64,000 bases of DNA from Candidatus Cetobacterium colombiensis (GTDB lineage: Bacteria > Fusobacteriota > Fusobacteriia > Fusobacteriales > Fusobacteriaceae), in the NCBI RefSeq assembly GCF_033962415.1, contig NZ_JAVIKH010000013.1, forward strand, positions 1 through 64,000, given 5' to 3'. Below the pieces are notes generated by a model. That model was not told where the DNA came from. It searched no databases and was given only the letters and a program-made list of their open reading frames with translations. Of the stretch, positions 27,321-35,776 are shown one piece after another. The position numbers were made by a program, and so were the translations under genes. Positions within the stretch are counted from its first letter, which is position 1, and each line of letters starts with the position of its first letter.

Positions 27321-27333
27321 TATTTGGTATTAT
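27305..27333 (+). promoter_or_regulatory. Promoter of the rep gene, overlapped by an iteron
   Basis: TTATTG (27305-27310) and TATTAT (27328-27333) are separated by 17 bases. The sixth iteron (27300-27320) covers the -35 region, so an iteron-binding Rep protein would repress its own promoter. The expected leader is only about 14 bases. Confidence 0.65.
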
Positions 27334-27353
27334 AAAATTAGAGAGAGGTTTTT

Positions 27354-29192
27354 ATGGAAAAGAAAGGAAAAAATGAAGAAATTGTAGAAAATTTTAATAT
27401 AACATCTACAGGATCGCTTTTAACAGATATAACTAAGATTGATATAAGATTAAATCAATTGCCAGATATAGAAGTGAGAGAGGTTATAATAAAAGAAACA
27501 GGTAATTTTTTAAATTTAAAAGATAATGTAATTAATATACCTGTAGAAATGATTGTTTTTCCATTTTTTACTCCACAAAAACAAAATAAAAGAGTAAATT
27601 TTCAATATTCATTTGAAGATTTAGGTGTAACAATGTATTGTACATTAGTTGCTAAAGATTCAAAAGATAAAGTTTTTCAACCATCTATTTTTGAAGAAAA
27701 AATATATACATATTTAATTTCGACTTATGAAGCAAAAAAAGAACTAGATAATGAAGATGAATATATAGAATTTGAGATTTCAGATTTTATAGTTAATTTT
27801 TTAGGAAATAAAATGAATAGAACTTATTATACAAAAGTTGAACAAGCTTTAAAAAATTTAAAAAATACAGAGTATCAATTTGTTGTTTCAAATCATACAA
27901 AATTAGGGAAATATAAATTTGAAGATGAAGAGTTTAAACTTTTAACATATCAAAAATTAAAAAAAGGTAAAAAAATTTATTACAGAGTAACATTAAATAA
28001 AAATATAAGAAAGAAAATTAGTGATAAGCGTTATATTAAATATAATTCAAAAGCTCTTATGGAAATTTTGGCAAAAGATCCAATAGCAGGTAGAATTTAT
28101 AAATATATTAGTAAAATTAGATATGAAAAGCAGGAAGATAGAATTAATCTTAGAACAATAGCTGCAATAGTACCTTTAAAAACTGAACAGACTACAGAGA
28201 GGGTTAATAAAAATGGTGATACAAAAACTTATGTTTTATGTAGAATGAAACAAGTTTTAAAAAGAGTAGAAAAAGCGTATGATGTATTAGTTGAATTGGG
28301 TTATGTTGAATATTATGATTCATATCAAGATAAAGAAGAGGATACTTATTATATTATTTATAAATTTAATAGTGAAAAAGATGGAGAATGTCATGTTTCT
28401 TCTTTTATAGAATCTTCTAAAACAAATAAACCAAAAGAGATAACTTATTTTAAAAATAAAACTAATTATGAAGAATATAATGATAAACAAACTATTAATT
28501 TAGATGAAATAGAAGAAGCTGAAATTATAGAAGTAATCGAAGAAAAACCAAAAGAAGAAAAATTAAAATTAGAAGATAAAAAAATTAATAAGAAAAAACC
28601 AGAAAAAGAAAATGATTTTATATATCCTGAAGAAGTTGTAAAATATATTCAAAAAGCAAAAAAGAACATATATGCTTCAAGAGCTTGGGACAAAAGAACA
28701 GATACAAAAATTAAAAAAATTTTTATAGAAGAAGGAGAAATTATTTTAATTGAAGTTCTAAAAATAATATATAAAAATTTAAATTCTAATATAAAAACAA
28801 CATTAGTTCAATATATAAACGGTGTTCTGAAAAACATCTTAAGTCAAGAAAATGATGTTTCAAAACAAAACTTAACTTTGTTTAATAACATTGTGAAAGA
28901 AAAAGGTTTGATTAGTAAGAAGAAGATAAATCAAGCAAGAAGAACGGTGAAAAAACCGGTAATAAATAGTTTAAAAGAATTAATAGATGAAACAGATATA
29001 TCTGTAGATATTTTAAAGATTTTTGATGAGTATGATGAGTATGAAAAGTTAAAAATTGAAGAACAAGCAATTAATATTTGTTCATTGGAAGAAAATATTG
29101 ATGTTAATTTTTTACTGACTATGAAAAGAAAATCTAAAAAAATCTATTTTAATACAATAAAAAAATATATTGAGAGAGTTATTAACGAGTAG
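27354..29192 (+). CDS. Plasmid-type replication initiator (Rep/RepA-like) at the dnaA position
   Basis: A 612-residue protein, unlike DnaA: no Walker A, no AAA+ motifs. Residues of about 55-125 resemble plasmid replication initiator protein A (COG5534/RPA type): INIPVEMIVFPFFTPQK, then a beta-rich stretch with IFEEKIYTYLI. Residues of about 140-350 look like two winged-helix units (EFEISDFIVNFLGNKMNRTYYTKVEQALKNL; RTIAAIVPLKT...VEKAYDVLVELGYVEYY). A Glu/Lys-rich linker (about 390-425) leads to a helical C-terminal domain without recognised motifs. GAGAGAGG precedes the ATG. With the upstream iterons it makes a complete Rep/iteron cassette. The family call is from pattern, not a search. Confidence 0.72.
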   Translation: MEKKGKNEEIVENFNITSTGSLLTDITKIDIRLNQLPDIEVREVIIKETGNFLNLKDNVINIPVEMIVFPFFTPQKQNKRVNFQYSFEDLGVTMYCTLVAKDSKDKVFQPSIFEEKIYTYLISTYEAKKELDNEDEYIEFEISDFIVNFLGNKMNRTYYTKVEQALKNLKNTEYQFVVSNHTKLGKYKFEDEEFKLLTYQKLKKGKKIYYRVTLNKNIRKKISDKRYIKYNSKALMEILAKDPIAGRIYKYISKIRYEKQEDRINLRTIAAIVPLKTEQTTERVNKNGDTKTYVLCRMKQVLKRVEKAYDVLVELGYVEYYDSYQDKEEDTYYIIYKFNSEKDGECHVSSFIESSKTNKPKEITYFKNKTNYEEYNDKQTINLDEIEEAEIIEVIEEKPKEEKLKLEDKKINKKKPEKENDFIYPEEVVKYIQKAKKNIYASRAWDKRTDTKIKKIFIEEGEIILIEVLKIIYKNLNSNIKTTLVQYINGVLKNILSQENDVSKQNLTLFNNIVKEKGLISKKKINQARRTVKKPVINSLKELIDETDISVDILKIFDEYDEYEKLKIEEQAINICSLEENIDVNFLLTMKRKSKKIYFNTIKKYIERVINE

Positions 29193-29220
29193 ATTTAACA
29201 AAACCTTAAATTTGTTAAAT
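29193..29220 (+). terminator. Hairpin after the rep gene
   Basis: A 10-bp stem (ATTTAACAAA 29193-29202 with TTTGTTAAAT 29211-29220) directly after the stop codon. There is no good T-run, so it is a weak terminator or an mRNA-stabilising hairpin. Confidence 0.45.
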
Positions 29221-29313
29221 AAAAGTGTATAAAGTAATTAAAATATCATAAAATACACAAATAAAGACTTAAAAGTGAACATTTTTTGACAAAAAAACAA
29301 TTCAAAATAAAAA

Positions 29314-29342
29314 TTGACAAAATTTTGAAAATTAAGTATTCT
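29314..29342 (+). promoter_or_regulatory. Promoter of ptsHI
   Basis: TTGACA (29314-29319) and TATTCT (29337-29342) with a 17-base spacer. The rest of the 225-base gap between rep and ptsH is AT-rich, and I saw nothing else in it. Confidence 0.7.
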
Positions 29343-29417
29343 ATATTAGAATAACGAATTTAAATTTTATGTTTTTATATAATAATAAACAATAAATGTA
29401 GAAAGGTGAGTAGGATA

Positions 29418-29681
29418 ATGGTAAGTAAAATAGTTGAAATTAAAAACGAAACAGGTTTACATACAAGACCTGGTAATGAATTTGTAAGTTTAGCAAAAAC
29501 ATTTACATCTCAAATTGAATTAGAAAATGAAGAAGGAAAAAAAGTAAAGGGAACATCTTTATTAAAATTACTTTCTTTAGGAATTAAAAAAGGTGCAAAA
29601 ATAACAGTTCACGCTTCAGGAGAAGACGAAAATGAAGCAGTTGAGAAGTTAGCTCACCTACTTGAAAATCTAAAGGACTAA
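29418..29681 (+). CDS. ptsH: Phosphocarrier protein HPr
   Basis: HPr passes phosphate from enzyme I to sugar-specific PTS enzymes II. A GTG at 29406 also opens the frame. Choosing the ATG at 29418, after GAAAGGTGAG, puts the phosphorylated histidine exactly at residue 15 (ETGLHTRPGNEF), as in all HPr. The regulatory-serine region is present as KGTSLLKLLSLG with Ser47, one residue later than the usual Ser46 and with Lys where Gly49 is common. Regulation by HPr kinase is therefore uncertain. 87 residues. Confidence 0.97.
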   Translation: MVSKIVEIKNETGLHTRPGNEFVSLAKTFTSQIELENEEGKKVKGTSLLKLLSLGIKKGAKITVHASGEDENEAVEKLAHLLENLKD

Positions 29682-29711
29682 TAAATATAGTACGATAGTT
29701 TAAAGTGTGAG

Positions 29712-29741
29712 AAGGATGGGGGTGACTCTGTCCTTTTTTTT
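29712..29741 (+). terminator. Attenuating hairpin between ptsH and ptsI
   Basis: AAGGA (29712-29716) pairs with TCCTT (29731-29735), with an inner GGG/CTC pairing, followed by a run of T residues. Partial termination here would give HPr in excess over enzyme I. Confidence 0.6.
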
Positions 29742-29773
29742 GTTAAAAAATTAAATTTTGGGAGCGATAAAAT

Positions 29774-31516
29774 ATGAGAAAATTTGTAAAAGGTATAGAC
29801 GCATCTCCAGGGGTAGCAGTAGGAAAAGTATTTTTATATAAGGAAGAGGAGCTTTTTATCGATAAAAGCGAATGTTCAAATGTAGAGGTTCAAAAAGAAA
29901 AGTTAATCGAAGGAAGAGAAAAAACAAAAGAGCAGTTATTAAAAATAAGAGAAAAAACAGCTAGACAATTAGGTGAAGATAAAGCTGCAATATTTGATGG
30001 ACATATAACATTATTAGAAGATGAAGACTTGTTTGACGAAGTTATAGAATTAATTGAAGATGAGAAAATAACTGCAGAAAATGCATTAGAGCAAGGTATC
30101 AGCGGATATTGTGATATGTTAGCAAATTTAGAGGATGAATACTTAAGAGAAAGAGCAGCAGACTTAAGAGATATAGCTAAAAGATGGTTATATAACATTG
30201 TAGGAATAGAAATCGTTGATTTATCTTCTCTTCCAGCTAACTCAATTGTAGTAGCAAGAGATTTAACTCCTTCTGATACAGCTCAATTAGATTTAAAAAA
30301 TGTTGTAGCATTTATAACTGATATTGGTGGAAAAACAGCTCACTCATCAATTATGGCTAGATCATTAGAAATACCTGCAGTTGTAGGAACTGGAAACATA
30401 ACTGAGTTAGTAACAAATGAAGCACCAATAGTAGTAGATGCTTTATCAGGAGATGTAATAATCAACCCAACAGAAGAGGATGTTGAAAAATATTCTAAAA
30501 AAAGAGAAAAATATTTAGAAGAAAAAGAACTTTTAAAGCAGTTAAAAGATAAAACAGCTACATCAAAAGATGGTGTAACAGTTGGAGCTTGGGCGAATAT
30601 CGGATCACCAAAAGATGTTGCAGGAGTTTTAAGAAATGGAGCTAACGGTGTAGGTCTTTATAGAACAGAGTTTTTATTTATGGCAAATGATAGATTCCCA
30701 ACAGAAGATGAGCAATTTGAAGCTTATAAAGTTGTTGCTGAATCAATGAAAGATGAGAATGGAAAATCTTATCCAGTAACAATAAGAACAATGGATATAG
30801 GTGGAGATAAGTCATTACCTTATATGGAGTTACCACATGAGGAAAATCCATTCTTAGGATGGAGAGCTTTAAGAATATGTCTAGATAGACCAGAAATCTT
30901 AAAAACACAGTTTAGAGCGCTTTTAAGAGCATCAGCATTTGGATATATAAAAATTATGTTACCAATGGTAATTTCAATTGAAGAGTGTAGAAAATCAAAA
31001 GCTTTATTAGAAGAATGTAAAGCTGAATTAAGAGCTGAAGGAATAAAATTTGATGAAGATATCCAATTAGGTATCATGATTGAAACACCAGCAACAGCAT
31101 TTAGAGCTAAATGGTTTGCACAAGAAGTAGACTTCTTCTCAATAGGAACAAACGATTTAACACAATATACATTAGCTGTAGATAGAGGAAATGAAAGAAT
31201 ATCTCATTTATATGATACTTATAACCCAGGAGTTTTAGCAGCAATTAAAGCAGCAATTGATGGAGCTCATGAAGGTGGAATATCTATTTCAATGTGTGGT
31301 GAATTTGCAGGAGAAGCTAGAGCAACTGCTTTATTATTTGGAATGGGTCTAGATGCATTCTCAATGTCAGCTATATCAGTTGCAAAAGTAAAGAAAAACA
31401 TAATGGCAATGGATAAAGCATCTGCAGAAGCTTTAGTAGAAAGAGTAATGTCTATGAGTACGACAGAAGAAATATTAGCAGAAATAGATAAATATAACGA
31501 AGAATTATTAGGATAA
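29774..31516 (+). CDS. ptsI: PTS enzyme I
   Basis: Phosphoenolpyruvate-protein phosphotransferase, 580 residues, which starts the PTS phosphate relay by taking phosphate from PEP. The phosphorylated His189 is in GGKTAHSSIMARSLE. The PEP-binding TIM barrel includes GLYRTEFLFM, MLPMVISIEE and the catalytic cysteine in ISMCGEFAGE (C508). The length is normal for the family. It is cotranscribed with ptsH through the attenuating hairpin. Confidence 0.98.
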   Translation: MRKFVKGIDASPGVAVGKVFLYKEEELFIDKSECSNVEVQKEKLIEGREKTKEQLLKIREKTARQLGEDKAAIFDGHITLLEDEDLFDEVIELIEDEKITAENALEQGISGYCDMLANLEDEYLRERAADLRDIAKRWLYNIVGIEIVDLSSLPANSIVVARDLTPSDTAQLDLKNVVAFITDIGGKTAHSSIMARSLEIPAVVGTGNITELVTNEAPIVVDALSGDVIINPTEEDVEKYSKKREKYLEEKELLKQLKDKTATSKDGVTVGAWANIGSPKDVAGVLRNGANGVGLYRTEFLFMANDRFPTEDEQFEAYKVVAESMKDENGKSYPVTIRTMDIGGDKSLPYMELPHEENPFLGWRALRICLDRPEILKTQFRALLRASAFGYIKIMLPMVISIEECRKSKALLEECKAELRAEGIKFDEDIQLGIMIETPATAFRAKWFAQEVDFFSIGTNDLTQYTLAVDRGNERISHLYDTYNPGVLAAIKAAIDGAHEGGISISMCGEFAGEARATALLFGMGLDAFSMSAISVAKVKKNIMAMDKASAEALVERVMSMSTTEEILAEIDKYNEELLG

Positions 31517-31519
31517 TTT

Positions 31520-31557
31520 AAAAAAGGTGAAATCTTTATTTCACCTTTTTTTATTTT
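31520..31557 (+). terminator. Terminator after ptsI
   Basis: A 12-bp stem (31521-31532 with 31539-31550) followed by a T-run. Confidence 0.9.
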
Positions 31558-31594
31558 TAAGGTATACTATGATAAAAATAATAGGGAGGATGTT

Positions 31595-32644
31595 ATGGGA
31601 TTAAAAGATTTTAAAGTAAAAGTTTATAAAGAAAATATTCTGCATAACTATCACTATTTAAAAAAAATAAAACAAAAAGATATAATAGCTGTTGTAAAAT
31701 CAAATGCTTATGGTCATGGTATTGAAAATATAGTGAAATTTTTATCTGAATGTGGATGTAAATATTTTGCAGTGGCTAGAGAATGTGAAGCTGAAAAAAT
31801 TCTAAAATTGAAGTTAAATGATATAAATATTATCATTTTGGAAACAATAGACGAATTAGACTTTATAAAAAAGAATAGTAATGTTCAAATGGTTGTAAAT
31901 AGTTTGAAAGATCTTTTAAATCTTTTAAATCAAGGAGTTTCTACAAAACAGTTGCATTTAAAATTAGATTTTGGTTTTGGAAGAAATGGTATTATGGAAA
32001 AAGAGTTTGATCAATTAGTAAAAATAGTAAAAGAAAAAGATTTAAACTTTAAAGGAATTTCTACTCATGTTTTTGCAGCAGACTATGAGGATATGTTAAA
32101 AATTGAAGAAAAATTTTCAGAAATTTTAAAGATATTGAAAAAAGATAGATTTGAAATGATTCATATGCAAAATAGTGCAGGAGTTATTTCAATAGAAGGA
32201 AAAAATTGTACTCATATAAGATGTGGAACAATTCTTTTTGGTCTCCAAGAAATAGGATATTTTGATCCAAATGTAAAAAGAGCATTTAAGTTAAATGGAA
32301 AAATCTTAGGAATAAAAGATTTAAAAGATTTAAAGTATATAGGTTATGAAAAAAAAGAGAATATAAATATAGAAAAATATAAAAAAATAGCTAAAATAAG
32401 ATTAGGTTATGGAGATGGATTTTCAAAAAGAAGTGAGGGAATTATGTCTATAATCAATAATAAAAAATTTAAAATAGTTCACATTAGCATGGATAGTTCA
32501 TTTATTTTAGTTGATGATTCTGTGAAAGAGGGAGACTTTGTAGAAATATTTCATGATTTAGAAGATGCAATAAATCACTTAAAAGTGCCTCATTATGAAT
32601 TTTTATCTTGTATAAATGATAGAATAAAAAGAGAATTAATATGA
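31595..32644 (+). CDS. alr: Alanine racemase
   Basis: A PLP-dependent racemase that supplies D-alanine for peptidoglycan. 349 residues, fold III. The PLP lysine is in AVVKSNAYGHG (about residue 34). The arginine/tyrosine segment is KIRLGYGDGFSKRS (catalytic Tyr from the partner subunit), and there are blocks corresponding to RPGIMLYG (RCGTILFG) and CMDQ (ISMDSSF). It is slightly short at the C-terminus compared with the usual 360-390. Other amino-acid racemases share this fold, so alanine is the likely but not proven substrate. It has its own GGAGG site, and a terminator precedes it. Confidence 0.85.
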   Translation: MGLKDFKVKVYKENILHNYHYLKKIKQKDIIAVVKSNAYGHGIENIVKFLSECGCKYFAVARECEAEKILKLKLNDINIIILETIDELDFIKKNSNVQMVVNSLKDLLNLLNQGVSTKQLHLKLDFGFGRNGIMEKEFDQLVKIVKEKDLNFKGISTHVFAADYEDMLKIEEKFSEILKILKKDRFEMIHMQNSAGVISIEGKNCTHIRCGTILFGLQEIGYFDPNVKRAFKLNGKILGIKDLKDLKYIGYEKKENINIEKYKKIAKIRLGYGDGFSKRSEGIMSIINNKKFKIVHISMDSSFILVDDSVKEGDFVEIFHDLEDAINHLKVPHYEFLSCINDRIKRELI

Positions 32645-32680
32645 CTATAAACAAAAATAAAATTTTATTTTAAAAAAATA

Positions 32681-32709
32681 TTGACATTTTTTTTCAAATG
32701 AGATATTAT
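32681..32709 (+). promoter_or_regulatory. Promoter of the metNIQ operon
   Basis: A consensus TTGACA (32681-32686) and TATTAT (32704-32709) with a 17-base spacer. Transcription would start close to the 5' arm of the riboswitch. Confidence 0.85.
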
Positions 32710-32711
32710 AC

Positions 32712-32818
32712 ATCAAACCATCAAGAGAGACCGAGGGACTGGCCCGTTGACGTTTCAGCAACCTACCAAAGGGTGTGGTGCTAACTCCAGACAGATGGGA
32801 GAGGTATTTTTGTTTGAT
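32712..32818 (+). promoter_or_regulatory. SAM-I riboswitch (S-box)
   Basis: The conserved S-box core is easily read: AGAGACCGAGGGACTGGCCC, then GCAACC, GGTGCTAACTCC and AGACAGATGGGAGAG. The P1 helix is ATCAAAC (32712-32718) with GTTTGAT (32812-32818). It binds S-adenosylmethionine and shuts off the methionine importer when SAM is plentiful, through the terminator that follows. Confidence 0.97.
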
Positions 32819-32822
32819 ATCG

Positions 32823-32856
32823 ACTCTCATCTTACTTGAAGATGAGAGTTTTTTTT
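32823..32856 (+). terminator. Riboswitch-controlled terminator
   Basis: A 9-bp stem (ACTCTCATC 32823-32831 with GATGAGAGT 32841-32849) followed by eight T residues. It is the expression platform of the SAM riboswitch. Confidence 0.93.
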
Positions 32857-32875
32857 ATACGGGAGGATTTTAAAT

Positions 32876-33883
32876 ATGATTAAATTAGAAAATGTTAATA
32901 AAATTTATAACAATAAATTTCAGGCTGTAAAAGACGTTTCTTTAAATATAGAGAAAGGTGAAATTTTTGGAATAATAGGTTTAAGTGGGGCTGGAAAATC
33001 ATCGTTAATAAGATTATTTAATGGATTAGAATCTTTAAATAGTGGAAAGATTGAAATAGAAGGAGTTGATATTTCAAAACTTCCTAAAAAAGATCTTTTA
33101 ATAAAAAGAAAAAAAATAGGGATGATATTTCAACATTTTAATTTATTAAAATCTAGAACGGTTAGAGAAAACATCGCTTTTCCTTTAGAAATAGATGGTT
33201 GGAGTAAAAATAAAATAATTGAAAGAGTAGATGAACTTTTAAAGTTAGTAGAACTTGAAGATAAAGGTGAAGTTTATCCATCTCAATTATCTGGAGGACA
33301 AAAACAAAGAATAGCAATAGCAAGGGCGTTAGCCAATAATCCTAAAATTTTGCTTTCAGATGAAGCTACTTCAGCTTTAGATCCTAAAACAACAAAATCA
33401 ATCTTAAAATTGATAAAAGATATTCAAAGTAAAATGGATTTAACAGTAGTTTTAATAACTCACCAAATGGAAGTAATTAGAGAAATTTGTGATAAAGTAG
33501 CAGTTATGTCTAAAGGAGAAATAATTGAAACTGGAAAAACATATGAAATATTTTTAAATCCTAAAACAGATGTTACGAAAGAGTTAATATCATATGTTCC
33601 TCATCAAGAAAAAGAAGAGATTGCATATATAAAGAAACCTGGAAATAAAATAATAAAACTTATGTTTCTAGGATCAGTAGCAGGAGATCCAATATTATCA
33701 AAAGCTGTTAGAAAATTTAATTTAGATATAAACGTTTTAGGAGGAGCAATTGATTTATTATCAACAATGCAAGTAGGTCATCTTATTGTCGAGTTAATAG
33801 GAGATATAAGTCAACAAGATGAAGCAATAAAATGGTTTCCGAATTTAGATGTTGGAGTGGAGGTAATTTATAATGGTATTTAA
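32876..33883 (+). CDS. metN: Methionine ABC transporter ATPase
   Basis: ATPase of the MetNIQ methionine importer, 335 residues. Walker A is [12 protein letters not shown] (about 38), the signature is [15 protein letters not shown], and Walker B is [13 protein letters not shown]. The C-terminal NIL domain (about 262-335, [19 protein letters not shown]) binds methionine and inhibits transport when internal methionine is high. The SAM riboswitch lies directly upstream. The gene overlaps metI by 11 bases. Confidence 0.97.
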   Translation: MIKLENVNKIYNNKFQAVKDVSLNIEKGEIFGIIGLSGAGKSSLIRLFNGLESLNSGKIEIEGVDISKLPKKDLLIKRKKIGMIFQHFNLLKSRTVRENIAFPLEIDGWSKNKIIERVDELLKLVELEDKGEVYPSQLSGGQKQRIAIARALANNPKILLSDEATSALDPKTTKSILKLIKDIQSKMDLTVVLITHQMEVIREICDKVAVMSKGEIIETGKTYEIFLNPKTDVTKELISYVPHQEKEEIAYIKKPGNKIIKLMFLGSVAGDPILSKAVRKFNLDINVLGGAIDLLSTMQVGHLIVELIGDISQQDEAIKWFPNLDVGVEVIYNGI

Positions 33884-34523
33884 TATGTTAGTACAAGCTA
33901 CAATAGAGACAATTTATATGGTATTATTATCAGTTGTAGTTTCTCTAATAATTGGTTTTCCTTGTGGTATTTTAGCTGCTATAACATCGGAAGGGCATAT
34001 ATTTGAAAACAAAAGTATAAATAGGGTACTAAACGGTATAATAAATGTAACTAGATCATTTCCTTATATAATCTTAATGATTTTATTACTTCCTTTATCA
34101 AGATTTATAATAGGAACTACAATAGGAAGTACAGCAGCAATTGTACCACTATCTATATCAGCAGCTCCTTTTGTAGCAAGAATAGTTGAAAATTGTGTTT
34201 TAGAAGTTGATAGAGGAGTTATAGAAGCTAGTGAAAGTTTAGGGGCAAATAATTTTACAATAATAACAAAGGTCATCATTCCAGAGTCTTTAGCATCTTT
34301 AGTTCAAGGAATAACACTTTTAATAATAAATTTAATTGGTTTATCAGCAATGGCAGGAGCCATTGGCGGCGGTGGCTTAGGAGATTTAGCTATAAGATTT
34401 GGTTATAATAGGTTTAAATTAGATATTATGATTTATTCAGTTTTAGTTATAATAGTATTAGTTCAAGGGGTTCAGCTAATAGGAAATTTAATATCAAATA
34501 GATTGAAAAAAAATGGGAGGTAG
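33873..34523 (+). CDS. metI: Methionine ABC transporter permease
   Basis: Inner-membrane permease of 216 residues with five predicted membrane segments. The EAA coupling loop is [23 protein letters not shown], seen here as two pieces near residues 113-135, and the following [21 protein letters not shown] block is typical of MetI. Its start lies inside the end of metN. Confidence 0.96.
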   Translation: MVFNMLVQATIETIYMVLLSVVVSLIIGFPCGILAAITSEGHIFENKSINRVLNGIINVTRSFPYIILMILLLPLSRFIIGTTIGSTAAIVPLSISAAPFVARIVENCVLEVDRGVIEASESLGANNFTIITKVIIPESLASLVQGITLLIINLIGLSAMAGAIGGGGLGDLAIRFGYNRFKLDIMIYSVLVIIVLVQGVQLIGNLISNRLKKNGR

Positions 34524-34525
34524 TT

Positions 34526-35296
34526 ATGAAAAAATTAGTTTTATGTTTAAGTTTAGTGAGTTCTATAGTAAGTTTTGGAGCAAAATTAAAGGTTGGAGCA
34601 TCGCCAGTTCCACATGCACAGCTTTTGCAACTAGTAAAGGATGATTTAAAAAATCAAGATGTAGATTTAGAGATAGTAGAATTAACAGATTATGTGACTC
34701 CAAATTTACTTTTAGATTCTAAAGAGTTAGATGCTAACTTTTTTCAACACAAGCCATATTTAGACACATTTTCTAAAGAGAAAAATTTAAAATTAGTTGG
34801 AGCTGGAAATATTCATGTTGAGCCATTAGGAGTTTACTCAAAGAAAATAGATAAGATAGAAAACTTAAAAAAAGGAGCGGTTGTAGCTATTCCTAATGAC
34901 CCAACAAATGGTGGAAGAGCGTTAATTCTTTTACATAACAATGGCATAATAAAATTAAAAAACCCTCAAGATTTATTAGCAACAGAGTTTGATATTGTGG
35001 AAAATAAAAATAATTTAAAATTTAAATCACTAGATGCAGCCCAAATTCCAAGAGCATTACAAGATGTAGATTTAGCAGTGGTAAATGGAAACTATGCAAT
35101 AGAAGCTGGGTTAAATCCTTTAACTCAAGCTATAATAATAGAAGGAAAAGAGTCGCCTTATGCTAATTTAATAGCAGTAAGAGAAGGAGATGAAAATAGA
35201 GAAGATATTAAAAAATTAGTTAAAGCATTACAAAGCGAAAAGGTAAAAGTGTTTATAGAAAATACATATAAAGGTGGAGTAGTTCCAGCATTTTAA
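34526..35296 (+). CDS. metQ: Methionine-binding protein
   Basis: Substrate-binding protein of the importer, NlpA/MetQ family, 256 residues. Signal peptide residues are 1-18 (MKKLVLCLSLVSSIVSFG). The mature part starts AKLKVGASPVPHAQLLQ and contains the family blocks ELTDYVTPNLLLDSKELDANFFQHKPYL and PNDPTNGGRAL, each seen in pieces. Most MetQ are lipoproteins. Here the cleavage region SIVSFGAK has no lipobox cysteine, so the protein should be free in the periplasm. Confidence 0.95.
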   Translation: MKKLVLCLSLVSSIVSFGAKLKVGASPVPHAQLLQLVKDDLKNQDVDLEIVELTDYVTPNLLLDSKELDANFFQHKPYLDTFSKEKNLKLVGAGNIHVEPLGVYSKKIDKIENLKKGAVVAIPNDPTNGGRALILLHNNGIIKLKNPQDLLATEFDIVENKNNLKFKSLDAAQIPRALQDVDLAVVNGNYAIEAGLNPLTQAIIIEGKESPYANLIAVREGDENREDIKKLVKALQSEKVKVFIENTYKGGVVPAF

Positions 35297-35302
35297 TAAA
35301 TC

Positions 35303-35334
35303 AAAAAAGTGAGTTTTTAACTCACTTTTTTTAC
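35303..35334. terminator. Bidirectional terminator after metQ
   Basis: A 10-bp stem (AAAAAGTGAG 35304-35313 with CTCACTTTTT 35321-35330), also overlapping the stop of the convergent DUF134 gene. Confidence 0.85.
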
Positions 35335-35774
35335 TTTATATCTAATTTACAAACTTTTTTGCACTTAACTTTTTTCTTTGTACAAACAATATCTGATGAA
35401 TTACAGTTTGGACAAAAATCTAAATCTTTTTTTAAAGTAGGAATGAATGTTTTATCACAAGAATTGCATATAAATTGACAATGTGGAGTTTTAAAATCTC
35501 CACCCTTTAATTGAATTCCATATCCCATTATAAGAGCTTCTGTTATTTTAGTTCTAGCAGAATTTAATATATTTTGAAAAGTCTGTCTAGATACTTCCAT
35601 TTTTTCAGCACATTCTTCTTGTGACAAATTTTCTAAATCTTTTAATCTAATTGCTTCAAGTTCTTCAATTTTTATATTATTAAAATGAATATTACAATTT
35701 TTACTTCCTTTAGGAATAAATTTTGTTTCATTTGGAATAAACTCTACACTTCTAACTTTTGTAGGCCTAGCCAT
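35331..35774 (-). CDS. DUF134 DNA-binding protein with zinc ribbon
   Basis: A 147-residue DUF134 family protein. It starts MARPTKVRSVEFIPNETKFIP (the usual opening, shifted by insertions) and has a sigma-70-region-4-like helix-turn-helix (LSQEECAEKMEVSRQTFQNIL, about 52-72). The C-terminal zinc ribbon consists of CNSC and CPNC pairs. The family is commonly adjacent to NifX/NifB-type iron-molybdenum cofactor binding proteins, as here. It is probably the local transcription regulator of this two-gene operon. Confidence 0.85.
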   Translation of the reverse strand: MARPTKVRSVEFIPNETKFIPKGSKNCNIHFNNIKIEELEAIRLKDLENLSQEECAEKMEVSRQTFQNILNSARTKITEALIMGYGIQLKGGDFKTPHCQFICNSCDKTFIPTLKKDLDFCPNCNSSDIVCTKKKVKCKKVCKLDIK

Positions 35775-35776
35775 TA

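Larger units (their letters stand above)
26657..27327. other. Putative chromosomal replication origin (oriC) region
   Basis: About 670 bases without a credible gene, extremely AT-rich, lying between the divergent rpmH and rep promoters. It holds five ~105-bp repeat units with iterons (see the array entry). I found no match to the DnaA box TTATNCACA on either strand. Genes on the left are nearly all leftward and on the right nearly all rightward, the pattern expected around a bidirectional origin. Origin function is inferred. Confidence 0.7.
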
